Source: Achromobacter seleniivolatilans
GTDB lineage: Bacteria > Pseudomonadota > Gammaproteobacteria > Burkholderiales > Burkholderiaceae_B
Assembly: GCF_030864005.1 (NCBI RefSeq)
Contig: NZ_CP132976.1
Span: 6,138,001-6,202,000, forward strand
Direction of reading: 5' to 3'
Length of the DNA: 64,000 nt
Under the pieces are notes generated by a model. The model searched no databases, was not told the DNA's origin, and saw nothing but the letters and a program-made list of their open reading frames with translations. The position numbers and the translations under genes are program-made. Below, one piece after another: positions 60,301 to 64,000 of the stretch. Numbering within the stretch: position 1 is the first letter of the stretch; every line of letters starts with the position of its first letter.

Positions 60301-61624
60301 TCAAGCCGTACACGCACATTGCGGCCGCTGCAATCAGGAACAAGACGGTCAGTGATCCGGTCAGATGCAGCGCAATGCCGCCAATACCTACTCCGATCAG
60401 CAGACGCAAGCAGCCTGCCACCAGTGGCCACTTCAGCCGTCCCGCGCCTTGCGACGCGAAGTACATCGAGAACCCCAGCGCGAAGAAACCATACACGGGG
60501 CCGACGGTGCGCAGGTACACGGACCCGGCTTCCAGCATGTGGTCTTCGGCGCCGAACAATCGCAGCCACGCTTCAGGGAAAAATGCTGCGGTCAGGCCTA
60601 TCGCTTCGGCCAGCACGAAGGCGATCGCGCCGCCAGTCAACGCGATCCGCATGGCGCGTTCCGGTTTGCCAGCGCCGATGTTGGAGCCCACCATGGCGAC
60701 CATGGGGGCGCCCAGTCCGAAGGCGATAGGCATCAACAAATATTCCAGCCGTACGGCGATGCCGTAGCCCGCCATCGCCGCCGTTCCCGCGTAGGCGCCT
60801 ACCAGCGCCGTCGTCAAGGCCACCAATGCATTCGTCAACAAAGGGTTCAAGGTGGCCAACGCGCCCACGCTGAGAATGCTGCGCATCAAGCTCGGATAAA
60901 GCCGGCTGGCGACCAGCCGTGCCGGGTTGCGTCCGCTGGCGCAGTACAGGCCAAGAATCAACGCGCCCGCGCCGTAGTAGACAAGCAGCGCCCAGCCGCC
61001 GCCCGCCACGCCCAGCGCAGGAAATGGCCCCCACCCGAAGATCAGGCACGGCGACAAGGGAATCAGCAGCAAGGCGCCGCCGCAGATCACCGCGCCCGGC
61101 ACCAGCATATTGCCGGTGCCGCGGATGACGCTGGCAAATGCATTCATCAGCCACATCAGGACGATGCCGCCAAAAATGACATTGGAATACGCCAGAGCAG
61201 CGTCCAACGCCTCGCCTTGGGCGCCCAGGGCGCGATACAACTGCGGACCGAAGGCCAGCAGCAACACACAGAAAATCAGGCCCAGCAGCGCATTCAGTAC
61301 TACCGCATGCAGCACCAATTGATCCGCTTCCTGTTGCCTGCCTCCGCCCAGTGCGCGTGCGACCGCTGCGGATATGCCGCCGCCCATTGCGCCTTGTGAC
61401 ATATTGCCCATCAGAAACAGCACAGGCACAACCAGCGCCACCCCTGCCAATACCGAAGTACCCAATCGCGCCAGAAACCAGGTTTCGATCAGACCGGTAG
61501 CGGACTGCGCGGACATCATCAGAATATTGGGCCAGGACAGCCGCGCCAATGTGGGGGCGATAGGCGCTTCAAGCATGGCTTGCAGGCGCGCATTGGCAAG
61601 ACGTGGCGGGGGATTGGATGACAT
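60221..61624 (-). CDS. MATE-family efflux transporter
   Basis: This 467-residue transporter has about 12 hydrophobic helices in two six-helix halves, as in NorM/DinF-like proteins (IAPTLARLSWPNILMMSAQS, GTSVLAGVALVVPVLFLMGN). It would export cationic drugs or toxins by Na+ or H+ antiport. The start at 61624 (MSSNPP) follows the usual family layout. The end overlaps the convergent LysR gene by 80 bases. A MarR regulator is divergent on the other side. Confidence 0.94.
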   Translation of the reverse strand: MSSNPPPRLANARLQAMLEAPIAPTLARLSWPNILMMSAQSATGLIETWFLARLGTSVLAGVALVVPVLFLMGNMSQGAMGGGISAAVARALGGGRQQEADQLVLHAVVLNALLGLIFCVLLLAFGPQLYRALGAQGEALDAALAYSNVIFGGIVLMWLMNAFASVIRGTGNMLVPGAVICGGALLLIPLSPCLIFGWGPFPALGVAGGGWALLVYYGAGALILGLYCASGRNPARLVASRLYPSLMRSILSVGALATLNPLLTNALVALTTALVGAYAGTAAMAGYGIAVRLEYLLMPIAFGLGAPMVAMVGSNIGAGKPERAMRIALTGGAIAFVLAEAIGLTAAFFPEAWLRLFGAEDHMLEAGSVYLRTVGPVYGFFALGFSMYFASQGAGRLKWPLVAGCLRLLIGVGIGGIALHLTGSLTVLFLIAAAAMCVYGLIILGAVASGSWFERGHLRKPGKLARL

Positions 61625-61648
61625 GGAAAGTGGCCGCGATGGATTGCG

Positions 61649-61659
61649 GTAAAATTTAC
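61649..61659. promoter_or_regulatory. Candidate MarR operator
   Basis: GTAAAATTTAC is a palindrome apart from the central base and lies 24 bases before the MATE start codon and 99 bases before the MarR start; GCATATGC follows at 61662-61669. MarR proteins bind short AT-rich dyads of this kind. Confidence 0.35.
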
Positions 61660-61758
61660 GTGCATATGCCAATATCTGTCAAGAATCGGCTGGACTCGCG
61701 CCTGCCATGGCAGTAGCGTAGTGTCCTTGCCGATCTTTCTTTGTCTGTACTCATCGCC

Positions 61759-62235
61759 ATGTCCGCCGCTGATCCTTCCGTCCCCGCCATCGTTCCCGAC
61801 CCCATGGTCTGCAACGGCGCTGCGCTGCGCAAAGCAACCCGCCGCGTGTCGCAGTTGTATGACACGGTGCTGGCGCCCTGCGGATTAAAAGTGTCGCAAC
61901 ATTCGATCCTGGTGCATATCGCGCGGGCCGGCACGCCGTCCATGACAGACCTTGCACGCGCCATGGTGTTGGACCGTTCTGCGTTGGCGCATAACCTGAA
62001 ACCGTTGGAGCGCGATGGCTACGTGCAAATGGCGCGCGACGAGATCGATGGCCGAAGCCGCCGGGTGGCGCTGACAGACGCGGGCCGCGCCAAGCTGGCC
62101 GAATCCAAACGCTTGTGGAAAGACGCTCAGAACCGCTTTGAAGCAGCCTATGGCCAGGAACGCGCCGCCGCCTTGCGGCGCTCGCTTGCCGATATTTTTT
62201 CCGACGAGTTCGCCTTGGCGTTCAGCCGCGGCTAG
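61759..62235 (+). CDS. MarR-family transcriptional regulator
   Basis: This 158-residue regulator has the winged-helix core (LKVSQHSILVHIARAGTPSM, TDLARAMVLDRSALAHNLKP, RDEIDGRSRRVALTDAGRAK) of the MarR family. It is divergent from the MATE exporter, the typical layout for a drug-responsive repressor. The ATG at 61759 is preferred to a TTG at 61741. The stop overlaps the end of the convergent DMT gene by 4 bases. Confidence 0.93.
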   Translation: MSAADPSVPAIVPDPMVCNGAALRKATRRVSQLYDTVLAPCGLKVSQHSILVHIARAGTPSMTDLARAMVLDRSALAHNLKPLERDGYVQMARDEIDGRSRRVALTDAGRAKLAESKRLWKDAQNRFEAAYGQERAAALRRSLADIFSDEFALAFSRG

Positions 62236-63134
62236 CGCGACCGGAATTCGCGCCGTCCTTTGCGAGCCGGCCAGCCGAGCAGGACGACAGCTCCCAACAC
62301 GCAAGCCATGCCCGCGAGTTGCGCCGGGGCCAGCGGCTCATCCAGCAAACCCGCCGCCAACCCGACGGCCGTGACCGGTGCCAATGCCGTGAAGAGCGCG
62401 GCCTCCGAACCCTTCACGCGTGCCGCGCCGGCATACCAAAGCAAGAAACCGCCCACCGTCGGCACTACCGCGTAGTACGCGACGGCCATCAAGGCATCAC
62501 GGGATACGGAGTGCGTCCAGGGTGATTCCGTCAGGCAAGCCAGCGCCGAGAAGACGAATCCAAAACCGCTCATGATGGCGGACAGCGCCAGCGGCGGCAC
62601 CGGCACGCGCAAGCGTTTGTTCAGCAGAATGAATAACCCTTCGCAGACAACCGCGCCCAGAATCAGCGCGTTGCCAATCAACGAGGACGAACCGCCCGCG
62701 CCAGCCGTATGGCGCGTCATCAGCCACACACCAAAACCAGCGCCAGCGATGGCGCCCAGCGTGGCTTTGTTCGGCCGTTCCCCCAGCAGCAAGATGGCGA
62801 TCGCCGCAGTCACCAGCGGCAGCGTACCCAGAATGATGCCGCCGTCCACGGCCGATGCGCGTTGCAGTCCCGCAATCAACAAGGTTGTGTACCCGACACT
62901 GCCGGCGATGGCCTGCGCTGCCAGCAGCAGCCAATCGCGGCGGCCCAGCTTCGGCAGGCGGGCGCGGCAAGCCCACATCAGCAGCGCGAAGCACGGTAAC
63001 GCGATGGCAAAGCGCAGGGCGGTCGCCGTAAACGGCGGCAGCCCCGCGCCAATGATCTTGCTGGCGACAACCGTGCTGCCTACCAGCGCCATCGCTGCCG
63101 CCAGGTAGCAATACCCCCGTGTCTGTCTGTTCAT
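62232..63134 (-). CDS. DMT-family EamA transporter
   Basis: This 300-residue transporter has ten hydrophobic helices in two EamA repeats (YCYLAAAMALVGSTVVASKI, AVAYYAVVPTVGGFLLWYAG). EamA proteins export amino acids, nucleosides or other metabolites. ATG at 63134 (MNRQTRGY) is chosen over 63140 as it gives the common N-terminus; the longer frame upstream is not credible. The upstream neighbour is the small membrane protein gene, which is on the opposite strand. Confidence 0.92.
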   Translation of the reverse strand: MNRQTRGYCYLAAAMALVGSTVVASKIIGAGLPPFTATALRFAIALPCFALLMWACRARLPKLGRRDWLLLAAQAIAGSVGYTTLLIAGLQRASAVDGGIILGTLPLVTAAIAILLLGERPNKATLGAIAGAGFGVWLMTRHTAGAGGSSSLIGNALILGAVVCEGLFILLNKRLRVPVPPLALSAIMSGFGFVFSALACLTESPWTHSVSRDALMAVAYYAVVPTVGGFLLWYAGAARVKGSEAALFTALAPVTAVGLAAGLLDEPLAPAQLAGMACVLGAVVLLGWPARKGRREFRSR

Positions 63135-63367
63135 ATGCATCTGTGCGCCGTCATTGGAAAGGCGCAGCGTAGAGCGGTGCGGCGCAGGCGTCTTGAACGA
63201 AATTGCAGCGGGAGCACGCTTCGTATTAGTACGAAACCCGTGCACGTACGGCGTCACGTTGCAGCGGTGCGGCTATGCTGGTCTCCAGGTCCTGGCGGAC
63301 CGTCGTTCTTTCGCCTACCGCATTAGTCACCCAGCTCGATGCCTGTCGAGCGACGAAGGAGCTTGGT

Positions 63368-63718
63368 ATGTATGAGTCAAAAGACCAGCCGGTGTTGTCG
63401 CGGCTGTTGTTCATTCGCCGTTTGTGTTGGCATGGTCTGCTGGTTTTGGCGCTGATTGTCTTTTCGGTTTTTCTGGGTGTAAGCGGCCTGCTGTATTTCG
63501 AACAGAAATTATCGTTTCACGATGCGCTGTTTGACTCCGCGATGATCCTGGGCGGGCTGGGACCCATCCACATGCCGCAAACGTCTGGCGGCAAGCTGTT
63601 CTTTGCTGGCTATGGGCTATACAACAATCTGGTGTTCGCCGCTTGCTTGGGCGTGATTCTGTCGCCTGTGGCGCATCGATTGCTGCACAAGTTTCACTAC
63701 GACGAAAAGGACGCGTGA
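63368..63718 (+). CDS. Small two-helix membrane protein, channel-like
   Basis: This 116-residue protein has two hydrophobic segments (about residues 21-43 and 70-95) separated by a loop, FEQKLSFHDALFDSAMILGG LGP in two parts, in the position where two-helix potassium channels hold a pore loop. The canonical TVGYG filter is absent (LGGLGP is present instead). It may be a relative of small ion-channel proteins or a protein of other function. No partner gene is near. Confidence 0.72.
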   Translation: MYESKDQPVLSRLLFIRRLCWHGLLVLALIVFSVFLGVSGLLYFEQKLSFHDALFDSAMILGGLGPIHMPQTSGGKLFFAGYGLYNNLVFAACLGVILSPVAHRLLHKFHYDEKDA

Positions 63719-63870
63719 AAATCAGCCCTAATGGGCGAAACACCGGACGTTTCCTACAGATTTATGCCCGATTTCGGGGCATGATTTGGAAAGCAATGGT
63801 AGGCTCCCGGGCGTAAAAAGGCCGCGCTGCTATCCGTGGCATGTTGATTATTACCGGGCGGGGGAGTTGG

Positions 63871-64000
63871 GTGTCACGAGTATTAGGAACAGAAAGCGAA
63901 GTGCTGGCGCTGTCGCCTGACGCTTCGTCAAGCAAGGCTGCGCAAGGTTTGCGGTTGCCGGGAAAATGGCCTTCCACCGGCAGCAATGATGTGGCGGTCT
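63871..64000 (+). CDS. Start of an unrecognised gene (3' end outside window)
   Basis: An open frame runs from a GTG at 63871 (preceded by GGGGGAG) to the window edge; an in-frame ATG at 63841 is an alternative start. The first residues (SRVLGTESEVLALSPDASSS) do not recall any family. The call rests only on an open frame of at least 43 codons with a good ribosome site. Confidence 0.3.
   Translation, partial: MSRVLGTESEVLALSPDASSSKAAQGLRLPGKWPSTGSNDVAV

Noticed and set aside
1..64000. Search by eye for tRNA, rRNA, CRISPR arrays, IS ends and prophage genes
   Set aside because: Nothing convincing was found; a covariance-model search would be needed to exclude small RNAs.

Overview
The window is a GC-rich, densely packed chromosomal segment of a betaproteobacterium, most likely Alcaligenaceae of the Achromobacter/Bordetella type. 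This rests on the gene mix (three FecI/FecR/TonB-receptor cassettes, a Bug/TctC-type solute receptor, a DUF4148 protein, a general porin, an rtcRBA locus) and on overall coding style; no rRNA or species marker is present, so genus is an inference. I found no tRNA, rRNA, CRISPR array, insertion sequence or prophage.

Layout. 1-5.0 kb: the end of a TonB-dependent receptor, then a minus-strand drug-efflux operon (DHA2 MFS pump, HlyD-type adaptor, outer-membrane lipoprotein). 5.2-9.0 kb: a DUF4148 protein with three repeats, a porin, and a divergent AraC regulator/NimT-CynX-type exporter pair. 9.0-15.0 kb: a protealysin-like M4 protease with its emfourin inhibitor, a DUF2442-DUF4375 protein, a 38-residue membrane protein coupled to a prohibitin-like protein, and a PTS EIIC-EAL fusion. 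15.1-29.9 kb: three complete sigma factor / anti-sigma factor / TonB-receptor iron-signalling cassettes, the first separated from the other two by an SDR, a LysR regulator and an ankyrin protein. Each cassette has a Fur-like box before the sigma gene and overlapping sigma/anti-sigma genes.

29.9-39.9 kb: an aconitase-GntR-lactonase run divergent from a TctC-type receptor, then a TetR regulator divergent from a sugar-phosphate isomerase and a hydrolase, an unusual 2OG-Fe(II) oxygenase paralogue, and a HAD phosphatase. 39.9-45.5 kb: an SDR, then the RNA-repair locus rtcBA with divergent rtcR, whose intergenic region carries a clear sigma-54 promoter and a 9-bp inverted repeat, then an MgtC/SapB protein. 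45.5-53.4 kb: an SDR, a cupin, an AraC regulator, a VOC protein, an FGE-sulfatase-fold protein without catalytic cysteines, alkB next to a second 2OG oxygenase, a phospholipase-D-family lipoprotein, and an XRE-cupin/GNAT pair. 53.5-54.6 kb: a lower-GC VapB45/VapC45-like toxin-antitoxin pair. 54.6-64 kb: mostly metabolic and transport genes with local regulators (two LysR, one MarR), a MATE exporter, a DMT exporter and a small channel-like membrane protein.

The main themes are iron acquisition with cell-surface signalling, xenobiotic efflux, and nucleic-acid repair (rtcBA, alkB). Many divergent regulator/target pairs carry a visible symmetric or repeated operator candidate in the gap between them. 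Most promising for follow-up: the EIIC-EAL fusion, the rtc promoter architecture, the 2OG oxygenase lacking its distal histidine ligand, the three stacked iron-signalling cassettes with a recurring GTWAC element, and the TA module.
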